From Novosphingobium resinovorum (GTDB taxonomy: Bacteria > Pseudomonadota > Alphaproteobacteria > Sphingomonadales > Sphingomonadaceae), in contig NZ_BSFC01000013.1 in assembly GCF_027922145.1 (NCBI RefSeq), positions 1-64,000 on the forward strand: 64,000 bases of DNA, written 5' to 3'. Of the stretch, positions 48,754-56,539 are shown one piece after another (positions within the stretch are counted from its first letter, which is position 1; every line of letters starts with the position of its first letter). The translations under genes and the position numbers were made by a program. The notes under the pieces were generated by a model. The model was not told the origin of the DNA. It saw nothing but the letters and a program-made list of their open reading frames with translations, and searched no databases.

Positions 48754-49528
48754 GCCCTGATCGATCGTCGGCGGTCCCGTGCGACTTGCGCATGAGGTAG
48801 ACGTCCATGATCCAGCCATGCTCCCGTCGCAGCGCCGAACGCAGATCGATGATCGTCTCCGCCACTTCGGCAAGGCGCCCGGCGACGAGTGCTTCGCCGG
48901 GCATGCCGAGGTAGGCGCCCCACCAGATGTCGATGCCTTGCGCATCCAGCGCCTCGAAGGCACCGCCCTCGTCCAGCATGACCACCACCGTTCCCGCGCC
49001 GGGCGGCCAGCCATGCATGCGCAGCAGCCGTCCGGTCGTGATCGTCACCGCGTCCGCCAGCCGGTTGAGCGGGATCGCATGTGCGGCGGTCAGCGCATGG
49101 AGGCTGGAGATGCCGGGCACCACGCGCACCTCGATGGCCATCCCGCCTCCGATCAGTTGCCCAGCGATCCGCAAGGTGCTGTCATAGAGCGAGGGGTCGC
49201 CCCAGACCAGCAGGGCAAGCCTGCCTCCTTCGGGCAGGTGCTTGGCGATCTGCGCGGCCCATGCGGCGGCGATCGCGCCGTGCCAGGACTGCACGCCATC
49301 GATGTAGTCGCCCCCGGCATCGCGGGTCGGGAGGTCGAACTCGACCACGCGCACCGGCTGCGTCAGCACGGCGTCGCAGATGGTCCGGCGTACGTCGAGC
49401 AACCCCGACTTGGCGCTGCCCTTGCGCGGCAGCAGGATCAGGTCGGCCTGGTTCATCGCGCGCATCGCCTGGACGGTCAGGTGATCGGGATTGCCCGTGC
49501 CGATGCCGATGAGATCGAGATGGATCAC
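48734..49528 (-). CDS. cobF: Precorrin-6A synthase (deacetylating)
   Basis: 264 residues from GTG 49528 ([18 protein letters not shown]); the GTG overlaps the cobM stop as GTGA and no ATG is available nearby. Tetrapyrrole methylase fold with GIGTGNP N-terminal motif, [19 protein letters not shown] near 112, [21 protein letters not shown] and [11 protein letters not shown] segments of the CobF family. It methylates C-1 of precorrin-5 with loss of the acetyl group, a step found only in the aerobic route. It is the last gene of the riboswitch-led cob operon. Confidence 0.93.
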   Translation of the reverse strand: MIHLDLIGIGTGNPDHLTVQAMRAMNQADLILLPRKGSAKSGLLDVRRTICDAVLTQPVRVVEFDLPTRDAGGDYIDGVQSWHGAIAAAWAAQIAKHLPEGGRLALLVWGDPSLYDSTLRIAGQLIGGGMAIEVRVVPGISSLHALTAAHAIPLNRLADAVTITTGRLLRMHGWPPGAGTVVVMLDEGGAFEALDAQGIDIWWGAYLGMPGEALVAGRLAEVAETIIDLRSALRREHGWIMDVYLMRKSHGTADDRSGLSQVRR

Positions 49529-50310
49529 TTGGCAGATCCGGCGTAGCGGGAGTCTGCGGTCTGCGGCCGGAAGCGGCGGTCGTAGCCGCGGGCGTAGAGG
49601 CTGCTTTCCCCGAAGTCCTCGGCAGCGAGCACCCGGCCGACGAGGATCAGCGCGGTGCGCTCCATGCTCCCGGCAACGGCGTCTTCGATCGTATCCAGCG
49701 TGGCGCGCACGATGCGCTGGTCGGGCCAGCTCGCCCGCCATACGACCGCGACCGGGCAATCGGCGCCGTAGACCGGGGCAAGGTCGGCCACGACCCTTTC
49801 GAGGTTGTGGATCGACAGGTGGATCGCCAGCGTCGCTCCCGTCGCGGCAAAATTGGTCAGGCTTTCGGCGGGCGGCATCGTGCTCGCGCGGCCGGGCGTG
49901 CGGGTCAGCACCAGCGACTGCGCCAGCGCGGGCAGAGTGAGTTCGGCCTCCAGCGCGGCGGCAGCGGCCGCGAAGGCCGGAACGCCCGGGGTGACGGTGA
50001 AGGGAATGTCCAGCGCGCGCAGGCGGCGCAGTTGCTCACCCATCGCCGACCAGACCGACACGTCGCCCGAATGGAGCCGCGCGACGTCCTGCCCGGCGGC
50101 ATGGGCCTCGGCGATCTCGGCGATGATGGCATCGAGGTCCATCGGCGCGGTGTTGACGATGCGCGCGCCGGGCGGGCAGTGGTCCAGCACCTCTGCGGGC
50201 ACCAGCGACCCGGCATAGAGGCACACCGGGCTCGCCGCGATCAGATCGCGGCCGCGCAGGGTCAGAAGGTCGGGCGCGCCGGGGCCGGCGCCGATGAAGT
50301 GAACGGTCAT
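49525..50310 (-). CDS. cobM: Precorrin-4 C11-methyltransferase
   Basis: 261 residues from ATG 50310 ([20 protein letters not shown]), overlapping the cobE stop as ATGA. Family marks: [15 protein letters not shown] near 40, [53 protein letters not shown] and [10 protein letters not shown]. It transfers a methyl group to C-11 of precorrin-4. A coupled start to cobF follows. Confidence 0.94.
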   Translation of the reverse strand: MTVHFIGAGPGAPDLLTLRGRDLIAASPVCLYAGSLVPAEVLDHCPPGARIVNTAPMDLDAIIAEIAEAHAAGQDVARLHSGDVSVWSAMGEQLRRLRALDIPFTVTPGVPAFAAAAAALEAELTLPALAQSLVLTRTPGRASTMPPAESLTNFAATGATLAIHLSIHNLERVVADLAPVYGADCPVAVVWRASWPDQRIVRATLDTIEDAVAGSMERTALILVGRVLAAEDFGESSLYARGYDRRFRPQTADSRYAGSAK

Positions 50311-50675
50311 GCGGAAACTCCCAGGGCTATGGCGCAAGTCGCCATGCGGTCGCGTGAAATGTGGCGGGGGCCTGCGAGCGTGGCGGCATCGTCGTCGAAA
50401 GCGGCAAGTGCACTGGCCTCGGCGACGCTACCGACGCCTCTTGCAGCTTGCGCGGCGGTGGAGGCGGTGCACGTAGACACTTGCGCCAGCCGGCCGGGCG
50501 GTACGGCGATCAGGGGCAGGTCCAGCAGGTTCGCCAGTTCGGCGAGCAGTTCCGCCTTGTCGGCCGGAGCGGCCAGATGCGTGACGGGCGGCGCCCCCTC
50601 GCGCGCCAGCTGATACGCGGAAATCAGCGAAAACACGCTGGCGTCCTTGCGAAAACCGAAGCCCGCCACGATCAC
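50307..50675 (-). CDS. cobE: CobE / CbiG C-terminal-like cobalamin biosynthesis protein
   Basis: 122 residues from GTG 50675, overlapping the cobL stop as GTGA. Starts [21 protein letters not shown], and has the family segments [31 protein letters not shown] and [14 protein letters not shown]. CobE proteins correspond to the C-terminal domain of CbiG; their exact step is unsettled, with proposed help in ring contraction or corrin handling. Longer upstream frames lie inside cobL. Confidence 0.88.
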   Translation of the reverse strand: MIVAGFGFRKDASVFSLISAYQLAREGAPPVTHLAAPADKAELLAELANLLDLPLIAVPPGRLAQVSTCTASTAAQAARGVGSVAEASALAAFDDDAATLAGPRHISRDRMATCAIALGVSA

Positions 50676-51880
50676 AGCACTACGCTCCACTGCACCACCG
50701 GATAGCGCGAACGCCAGCCGCGCCGGGTGCCGAGCGGTGCCGCATCCGCAAGTTCGATGCGCATCAGCGTGCCGCCTTGCTCGCCCTGCCAGCGGGCGAG
50801 CAAGGCTTCGGACTCCAGCGTCACAGCATTGGCTACCAGCCGGGTGCCTGTGGGAAGCCGCTGCCACAAGGCGTCGAGAAATCCGTCAGATAGTCCTCCA
50901 CCGATGAACACGGCATCCGGCGGGCGGCCGTCAGGCAAGACCTGAGGCGCGCGGCCGAGGACGAGTTCCAGCCGGTCCACGCCCAGCGCCAGCGCGTTCG
51001 CCCTCGCCCGACCGGCGCGGCTCGGATCGGCCTCGACGGCGCAGGCGGTGTTGGCCGGATGCGCCAGCAACCATTCGATCGAGACCGAGCCCGAGCCGCC
51101 CCCGATGTCCCACAAGCGCTCGCCGGGACGCGGCGCGAGGGCGCTGAGCGTCAGGGCCCGCAGCGGGCTCTTGGTGATCTGGCCGTCGTGATCGAACAGA
51201 TCGTCAGGCAAGCCGCTGGTCGCGGGCAAGGCGTCACCCACGCCGGCGACCTCGATCCCCACCGCTACCGGATGCCGGATATCGTCGAAGCCCAGCGCCT
51301 GTGCTTCGACGCTGCGCACCCGTTCGCGCGGCCCGCCCAATGCTTCCAGCACATGCAGCGTAGAAGCGCCGAAACCACGCTCGACCAGATACGCGGCCAG
51401 CCCAGCCACCGCTTCGCCATCACGCACGAGCACCAGTATGTGCCGCCCTTTGGCAAGGTGAGGCCGCAGGCGCTGCACCGGCGCGGCGTGAAGACCAAGG
51501 CAGGTGCAGTCCTGCAGCGCCCAGCCCAGCCGCGCCGCCGCCAGCCCGAACGTGGAAGGCGCCGGGTGCGCGATCCATTCGCCCGGAGCAAGATCGCGAG
51601 TCACACTGCTCCCCGCGCCGAACCAGAACGGATCGCCGGAGACCAGCACTACCACCTTGCGCCCGCGCTCCGCCAGCAGCAGCGGGATGCCGTCGGCGAA
51701 GGGAACTGGCCATTCGCGGCTCGGCGCACTAAGCCCCGGCAGCAGCGCGAGGTGGCGGGCGGCGCCCATCACCAGTTGCGCCTGTTCCAGTGCCGCGCGG
51801 TTTGCCGCGCTCAGTCCGTCCGCCGCATCCTCGCCGATGCCCACGATCGTCAACCAGGGGGAAGCGATGCTGTCAGCCAT
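50672..51880 (-). CDS. cobL: Precorrin-6Y C5,15-methyltransferase (decarboxylating)
   Basis: 402 residues from ATG 51880 (MADSIASPWLTIVGIGEDAAD), with an AGGA site 8 nt upstream on the minus strand. N-terminal CbiE-type methylase (~10-205: VLVSGDPFWFGAGSSV, APSTFGLAAARLGW) and C-terminal CbiT-type domain (~210-400: ITKSPLRALTLSALAPRPG, LWDIGGGSGSVSIEWL). It methylates C-5 and C-15 and removes the acetate carboxyl of precorrin-6B. Its 5' end overlaps, antisense, the 5' end of cobK by 14 bp. Downstream it couples to cobE. Confidence 0.94.
   Translation of the reverse strand: MADSIASPWLTIVGIGEDAADGLSAANRAALEQAQLVMGAARHLALLPGLSAPSREWPVPFADGIPLLLAERGRKVVVLVSGDPFWFGAGSSVTRDLAPGEWIAHPAPSTFGLAAARLGWALQDCTCLGLHAAPVQRLRPHLAKGRHILVLVRDGEAVAGLAAYLVERGFGASTLHVLEALGGPRERVRSVEAQALGFDDIRHPVAVGIEVAGVGDALPATSGLPDDLFDHDGQITKSPLRALTLSALAPRPGERLWDIGGGSGSVSIEWLLAHPANTACAVEADPSRAGRARANALALGVDRLELVLGRAPQVLPDGRPPDAVFIGGGLSDGFLDALWQRLPTGTRLVANAVTLESEALLARWQGEQGGTLMRIELADAAPLGTRRGWRSRYPVVQWSVVL
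51856..51861 (+). promoter_or_regulatory. Ribosome binding site for cobK
   Basis: AGGGGG ends 5 nt before ATG 51867, whereas the next start (51879) would be 17 nt away. It therefore supports a cobK start inside the antisense cobL coding region. Confidence 0.6.
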
Positions 51881-52640
51881 GCCGAACATCCTGCTGCTGG
51901 GCGGAACCACCGAAGCGAGCGCGCTTGCCCGCCTGCTGGCGGCGTCCGGCATGACCGCAATGCTCAGCTATGCCGGACGCACCGAAAACCCGCGCCCGCA
52001 GCCGATCCCCACGCGCATCGGCGGCTTCGGCGGCGTGTCCGGGCTCGCCGCCTACTTGCGCGCAAACTGCGTTACTCATCTGGTGGACGCCACCCATCCC
52101 TTCGCCGCAACGATGAGCGCGAACGCGGTGGAAGCGGCCCGCATCGCAGGCGTAACTCTCTTCGCGCTCACCCGTCCGGCATGGGAACCGGTAGCCGGAG
52201 ACGACTGGCGCCCTGCTCCCGACATCGCCGCTGCCGTCGATGCCCTTGGCGGCCCGCCGCGCCGGATCATGCTTGCACTGGGCCGCATGCATGTGGAGGC
52301 TTTCGCCGCCCGCCCGCAGCATCACTACCTGCTGCGCTTCGTCGATGCGCCGGACCAGCCGTCCGCCTTGCCCCATCACACGCTGGTCATCGATCGCGGC
52401 CCCTTCAGCGTCGAAGACGACACCCGGCTGCTGCGCGACCATGCGATCGACCTCGTGGTCTGCAAGAACGCGGGCGGCAGCGGCGCCAAGGCGAAACTTG
52501 TCGCCGCGCGCGATCTCGGCCTGCCGGTGCTGATGATCGAGCGCCCGGCGCTCCCGACCCGCACCGAGTTCCATCGGCCCGAGGACGTACTCGACTGGAT
52601 CGCTCACGCCGCATCCCCGGAAACCGAGCGCGGGGTGTAA
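51867..52640 (+). CDS. cobK: Precorrin-6A reductase
   Basis: 257 residues from ATG 51867. Rossmann-type start NILLLGGTTEASALARLL, VDATHPFAATMSANA near 65, PAWEPVAGDDW, RIMLALGRMHVEAF near 140 and VCKNAGGSGAKAKLVAARDLGLPV mark the CobK/CbiJ family. It reduces precorrin-6A to precorrin-6B with NADPH. It is the only plus-strand gene in the cluster: its 5' end overlaps cobL by 14 bp and its 3' end overlaps cobJ by 37 bp, so it cannot ride on the riboswitch-led transcript. Its promoter must lie inside cobL. Confidence 0.94.
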   Translation: MLSAMPNILLLGGTTEASALARLLAASGMTAMLSYAGRTENPRPQPIPTRIGGFGGVSGLAAYLRANCVTHLVDATHPFAATMSANAVEAARIAGVTLFALTRPAWEPVAGDDWRPAPDIAAAVDALGGPPRRIMLALGRMHVEAFAARPQHHYLLRFVDAPDQPSALPHHTLVIDRGPFSVEDDTRLLRDHAIDLVVCKNAGGSGAKAKLVAARDLGLPVLMIERPALPTRTEFHRPEDVLDWIAHAASPETERGV

Positions 52641-53380
52641 AGGGTCGGTCCTCCCGGCCGCTCGATCACCCGCGTCCGGCTCGATCCGACGATCACCACG
52701 GTGCGCATGTCAGCCATTTCCGCACTCGCCTGTCCGAGCGGCACGATCCTCAGGCTTTCCTCCGGGGTCGATACCGCGCGGGCGAACAGGACCAGCCGCT
52801 CGTCGCCGCAGGCATCGCGCAGCACTTCCAGCACTCTGGCGAACCCTTCGGGCCGCGCCCTGGATCGCGGGTTGTAGAACGCCATGGCGAAGTCCGCCTC
52901 CGCCGCCAGCTGCAGGCGCTTCTCGATGACGTTCCACGGCTTAAGGTTGTCGGACAGGTTGATCGCGCAGAAATCATGCCCGAGCGGCGCGCCTGCCCGT
53001 GCCGCGGCGGCGAGCATGGCGGTAATCCCCGGCAGCACGCGTATGTCGAGACCGCGCCATGAAACCGGCCCTGCCTCCAGCGTCTCGAACAGCGCGGAGG
53101 CCATCGCGAAGACTCCGGGATCGCCCGATGACACGACGACCACCCTGCGCCCCTGCGCCGCAAGGTCGAGCGCCAAGGCCGCCCGGTCCAGTTCCACGCG
53201 GTTGTCGGAAGGATGCAGCGTCAGCCCCGGCCGAGGCGCCACGCGCGCAACATAGGGAATGTAGCCGACCACGTCGGTCGCCTCGGCCAGCGCAGCGGTG
53301 ACTTCGGGCGTGACGAGTGCCTCGCTGCCCGGCCCCAGCCCGGCAACCGCAACCCATCCTGTGGTCATGGCCCCGCTCAC
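52604..53380 (-). CDS. cobJ: Precorrin-3B C17-methyltransferase
   Basis: 258 residues from GTG 53380 (GTGA overlap with cobI); ATG 53368 (MTTGWVAVAGLGPG) is an equally plausible start giving 254. The AGLGPG motif, DVVGYIPYVARV, VVSSGDPGVFAMASALFE, LPGITAMLAAAARAGAPLGHDFC and DFAMAFYNPRSRAR mark CobJ. The enzyme methylates C-17 and drives ring contraction. Its last 37 bp lie antisense to the 3' end of cobK. Confidence 0.94.
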   Translation of the reverse strand: MSGAMTTGWVAVAGLGPGSEALVTPEVTAALAEATDVVGYIPYVARVAPRPGLTLHPSDNRVELDRAALALDLAAQGRRVVVVSSGDPGVFAMASALFETLEAGPVSWRGLDIRVLPGITAMLAAAARAGAPLGHDFCAINLSDNLKPWNVIEKRLQLAAEADFAMAFYNPRSRARPEGFARVLEVLRDACGDERLVLFARAVSTPEESLRIVPLGQASAEMADMRTVVIVGSSRTRVIERPGGPTLYTPRSVSGDAA

Positions 53381-54111
53381 GGTCGACGCCCCTGTCCGTG
53401 AATGAGCAGGATCGAGAAGTAGGGCGCGACCTGCTCGGCATCGACCAGCCGGGTCACCTTCTGGCCCGGCATGGCGGCGTGCTCGACCAGCCATGCGGCA
53501 TCCTCGCGCCCGGCTGCGGCCACGGCGCGGCGCAGCTTGGGCAGGTTGCGGCCGATCTTCATGACCACCAGCGCGTCGGTATCGCGGATGCGCCGCGCCA
53601 GCTCCGCTTCGGGCAGAGTGGCCATCGCCACCGTCAGCACGTCATCCCCCCACGTGATCGGCAGGCCGGTGGCGTTCCATGCACCCGCCATGCCGGTGAT
53701 GCCGGGCACGACCTCCACAGGCGCTTGGCCCGCAAGGCGGCTGTGGAGGTGCATGAACGACCCGTAGAAGAACGGATCACCCTCGCACAGCACCACCACA
53801 TCCTCGCCGGTGCGGGTGGCGTCCAGCAGCCGCTCGGTGCATCCGGCGTAGAACTCGGAGAGGCAGGCGTTGTAGCCCGGATCGGACAGCGGGATTTCGG
53901 TGGTCACCGGATATTCCATCGCGATCTCGACCGCATCGGCGCGCAGCAGGTCCTGCGCGATGCGCCGGGCGTGGCCGGCGCGGCCCTTCTTGCGGAAATA
54001 GGCGATCTGCCGCGTGCCGCGCACCAGCCGGTCCGCACGCACGCTCATGAGGTCGGCTGCGCCGGGGCCAAGGCCGACGCCATGGATCGTGCCATGATCC
54101 GGCGCGCTCAT
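53377..54111 (-). CDS. cobI: Precorrin-2 C20-methyltransferase
   Basis: 244 residues from ATG 54111, overlapping the cobH stop as ATGA. GVGLGPGAADLMSVRADRL start, IAYFRKKGRAGHARRIAQDL, VVLCEGDPFFYGSFMHLHSRL near 115 and VVPGITGMAGAWNATGLPITWGD-type region (seen as PGITGMAGAWNATGLP). It methylates C-20 of precorrin-2, committing to the corrin path. Coupled to cobH upstream and cobJ downstream. Confidence 0.95.
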   Translation of the reverse strand: MSAPDHGTIHGVGLGPGAADLMSVRADRLVRGTRQIAYFRKKGRAGHARRIAQDLLRADAVEIAMEYPVTTEIPLSDPGYNACLSEFYAGCTERLLDATRTGEDVVVLCEGDPFFYGSFMHLHSRLAGQAPVEVVPGITGMAGAWNATGLPITWGDDVLTVAMATLPEAELARRIRDTDALVVMKIGRNLPKLRRAVAAAGREDAAWLVEHAAMPGQKVTRLVDAEQVAPYFSILLIHGQGRRP

Positions 54112-54737
54112 TCGGCGCGGCTCGCAAGGGCGTTGATGGCCGCCACCGTGATGGCACTGCCGCCGAGGCGCCCCTCGACGATGCAGCAGGGGACCGGCGC
54201 CGCCTCCCACAGCGCGTCCTTGGACTCGGCCGCTCCCACAAAGCCCACCGGACAGCCGATGATCGCCGCCGGGCGCGGGCAGGCCGGGTCCTGCAGCATG
54301 TCGAGGAGGTGGAACAGCGCCGTGGGGGCGTTGCCGATCGCCACCACCGCACCTGCCAGATGCGGCCGCCACAGCTCCAGCGCGGCGGCGGAGCGGGTAT
54401 TGCCCATGGTACGGGCGAGGTCCGGTACCTGGCTGTCGTTGAGGGTGCAGATCACCCGGTTGTCTGCGGGCAGGCGCGCGCGGGTCACGCCCTCGGACAC
54501 CATGCGCGCATCGCACAGGATCGGCGCACCGGCGACCAGCGCATCGCGCGCTGCCGCCGCGAAACCGTGCGAGAAGCGGATATGCGCTTCGAGGCCCACC
54601 ATGCCCGCCGCATGGATCATGCGCACCGCGACCGGCTCCTCCTCGGCCCCGAAGCGCACGAGATCGGCCTCGGCGCGGATGATAGCGAAGGACTGGCGAT
54701 AGATCGCGGCGCCGTCCTTCTCGTAGGCATGCGGCAT
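54108..54737 (-). CDS. cobH: Precorrin-8X methylmutase
   Basis: 209 residues from ATG 54737. EKDGAAIYRQSFAIIRAEAD start, the RMIHAAGMVGLE segment near residue 40 (catalytic His), ILCDARMVSEGVTRARLP near 73, AIGNAPTALFHLLDML and IIGCPVGFVGAAESKDALW. It shifts the methyl group from C-11 to C-12 to form hydrogenobyrinate. Its start shares one base with the cobG stop (TGATG), implying re-initiation. Confidence 0.95.
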   Translation of the reverse strand: MPHAYEKDGAAIYRQSFAIIRAEADLVRFGAEEEPVAVRMIHAAGMVGLEAHIRFSHGFAAAARDALVAGAPILCDARMVSEGVTRARLPADNRVICTLNDSQVPDLARTMGNTRSAAALELWRPHLAGAVVAIGNAPTALFHLLDMLQDPACPRPAAIIGCPVGFVGAAESKDALWEAAPVPCCIVEGRLGGSAITVAAINALASRAE

Positions 54738-55882
54738 CAGGAAGCTCCAAGGCGGGCGAGAATGTCGGCGCTGTCCAGCCCTCGGCACAGCGGCTGCGCA
54801 TCGGCGCGGGCCCCGAAGACAAGGTCGTAGCGTCCGCCGCGGCCGGTCACGGTCACGTCGGCGGGCAGCGAAGAGGCGCAGCCCTTGGCGCACCCGGACA
54901 CATGCAGACGGCCCGGCACGAGGGGGGCAAGCCGCCGGGCCAGATCGCGGGTTTCCACGCTGGCCTGCGGGCAAGCGGGGGCACCGGGGCAGGCATCCAC
55001 CCGCAGCAGCGGATCGGCGGGATCGGTCACGAGACCGGGAACATCGGTCGAGCAGCCCCCTTCGACGAGCAGCACGCGCCAGGGCGTCAGGCGCACTCCG
55101 GTGACGCCGGGGCTTCGCATCAGGTCCAGCAATGTCTTCGCCTCGATGCGCCCGAACGGCAAACCACAGGCGATCCCGTCCCGCCACCGGCCGGGCGCGA
55201 TGGGCGGCTGAGGCGGGGCGGGCCGGGCACCATCGCGGGCCCAGGCGGGCAGCGGAGCGTGGTGCCGGGCCATCCGCCGCGCCTTCGCGCCGCCGCTTTC
55301 GACGAACCACCGCGCGAGCGCCAGCAAGGCATCGACCTCGCCGCCGACCGTCAGCTTCACGCCCTCGGCCCGCCCGTCGGCGCGCAGCATCAGCGGGCCA
55401 TCGAGCGTGCGTTCGATCCGGAAATCTCCCGGTTCGCGCGCCAGTACCGGCACCTCGCCCGCATCGATGACAAAGCCGACCTTGCCCGGCAGCTGCGGAA
55501 ATCCCGCCAACCGGTCGCGCAGCTCGTCGGCGATGCGCGCGGTGTCGTCGCCCGCACGCCAGTCCGGTGCAGCGAGGATGTTGCGGTGGCTCTCCCGCTC
55601 GCCGTCACCATCGACGAGACCGAGCGCGCACAGATGCTCCAGCAGGACCGGCCAGTGCGGCTCGCCCACCCCGCGAATCTGGAAGTTGGCACGCCGCGTC
55701 AGGTCGATCAGGCCATTGCCATAGGCCAGCGCGGCCTCGCCCAAGGCAACCGCCTGGGCGGAGCTCATCCGGCCGAGGTGCGGCTTGACCCGCACCAGCA
55801 GTCCATCTCCGGCCATCATCGGACGCCAGGCGTCGGGGCACCAGCCCCGTATCACGCCCTCTTCCTGCAGGCTCACAGCCAT
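54737..55882 (-). CDS. cobG: Precorrin-3B synthase
   Basis: 381 residues from ATG 55882 (MAVSLQEEGVIRGWCP). A sulfite/nitrite reductase-like protein: two ferredoxin-like halves, RRANFQIRGV near residue 65, HRNILAAPDW near 98 and, at the C-terminus, the 4Fe-4S/sirohaem-type cysteines CPGAPACPQA and CAKGCASS. CobG uses O2 to make the C-20 hydroxy lactone of precorrin-3B, the oxygen-dependent mark of the aerobic route. First gene of the operon, ~190 bp downstream of a cobalamin riboswitch. Confidence 0.93.
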   Translation of the reverse strand: MAVSLQEEGVIRGWCPDAWRPMMAGDGLLVRVKPHLGRMSSAQAVALGEAALAYGNGLIDLTRRANFQIRGVGEPHWPVLLEHLCALGLVDGDGERESHRNILAAPDWRAGDDTARIADELRDRLAGFPQLPGKVGFVIDAGEVPVLAREPGDFRIERTLDGPLMLRADGRAEGVKLTVGGEVDALLALARWFVESGGAKARRMARHHAPLPAWARDGARPAPPQPPIAPGRWRDGIACGLPFGRIEAKTLLDLMRSPGVTGVRLTPWRVLLVEGGCSTDVPGLVTDPADPLLRVDACPGAPACPQASVETRDLARRLAPLVPGRLHVSGCAKGCASSLPADVTVTGRGGRYDLVFGARADAQPLCRGLDSADILARLGAS

Positions 55883-56010
55883 CCCACCCCGCGCGCCGGG
55901 CCGAACCTGAGGATGGGGCTTACCGGCCACGGCCGACCGACGCGGGCCGACGGGCGGGCGCAACAGGCGCCCGGCGACACGCGCGCGTGCAGCCCCAGCC
56001 GCACCGCTTC

Positions 56011-56070
56011 GTCGCCCAGACGGAAGAACAACCGTGCCGTGACCATCCCCTGGACCAAGGCAAGAGCGAC
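56011..56070 (-). ncRNA. Structured leader element downstream of second cobalamin riboswitch
   Basis: On the minus strand GTCGCTC pairs with GGGCGAC (one G-U pair replacing the A-U of the 17500 copy), enclosing a TTGGTCCAGGGGATGG segment and an ACGG/CCGT hairpin. About 30 nt at its start are nearly identical to the other copy; the rest keeps pairing while changing sequence. Confidence 0.55.
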
Positions 56071-56074
56071 CAGT

Positions 56075-56265
56075 GCGCCGGCAGGTCTCCTGGCTCGCGG
56101 GTCACAGCTTGATGCACGCCTTCCCGGACCTTTAAGGCCCAGTGGCTGCCCCTCGAAAGGGCGAGTGCATCGCGCTACCCGCTTACAGTTGCAGGGACAG
56201 CCGCGGATTTGGGAGCAAGCCCCCGCACCGCATTCCCGATTAAGCCCCGTCAGGGGCACCGGCGC
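56075..56265 (-). promoter_or_regulatory. Cobalamin riboswitch controlling cob operon
   Basis: On the minus strand, in order: GCGCCGGTGCC opening P1, a GGGAA segment, GGTGCGGGG, GGCTGTCCCTGCAACTGTAA, CAGCCACTGGGCC near 56140 and GAGCCAGGAGACCTGCCGG closing P1. P1 is a perfect GCGCCGG/CCGGCGC. It precedes cobG and should shut the operon down when coenzyme B12 is available. Confidence 0.95.
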
Positions 56266-56326
56266 GATCATGTTCGAAGAACGGAGTTTCCCCACCCTTC
56301 GAGCGCTGCGCCTTACAGCGACTTTG

Positions 56327-56344
56327 CAGGAGGGTAAACTCCTG
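56327..56344 (+). repeat. Small hairpin in ABC-F leader
   Basis: CAGGAG-GGTAAA-CTCCTG, a 6-bp stem in the 230-bp leader of the ABC-F gene, upstream of the possible leader peptide. It could take part in attenuation, but is short. Confidence 0.35.
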
Positions 56345-56434
56345 TTCGCCAGGATTGATCGTCATCGAATCAGTCGATTGCGATCGGTGCCCGCAGCGAC
56401 TATATCCACTGCACCCCTGACGGAGTGTGTAATC

Positions 56435-56539
56435 ATGAACTTGTCCCTGACCGCATCGCCTACCCGCCTTGCCGCCAAGGAAACCTGTGTTCATGCCTGC
56501 CTCCATTTCCATTTCCAAACTCACCTGGCCCGCGCCTGA
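56435..56539 (+). CDS. Possible leader peptide overlapping the ABC-F start
   Basis: A 34-residue frame, MNLSLTASPTRLAAKETCVH followed by a His/Phe-rich tail, starts at ATG 56435 with a weak GGAG 11 nt upstream. It overlaps the first 47 bp of the ABC-F gene in another frame. Some antibiotic-resistance ABC-F genes are controlled by translated leaders. Here the overlap would make ribosome transit affect ABC-F initiation. No homologue is known to me; it may be chance. Confidence 0.3.
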   Translation: MNLSLTASPTRLAAKETCVHACLHFHFQTHLARA

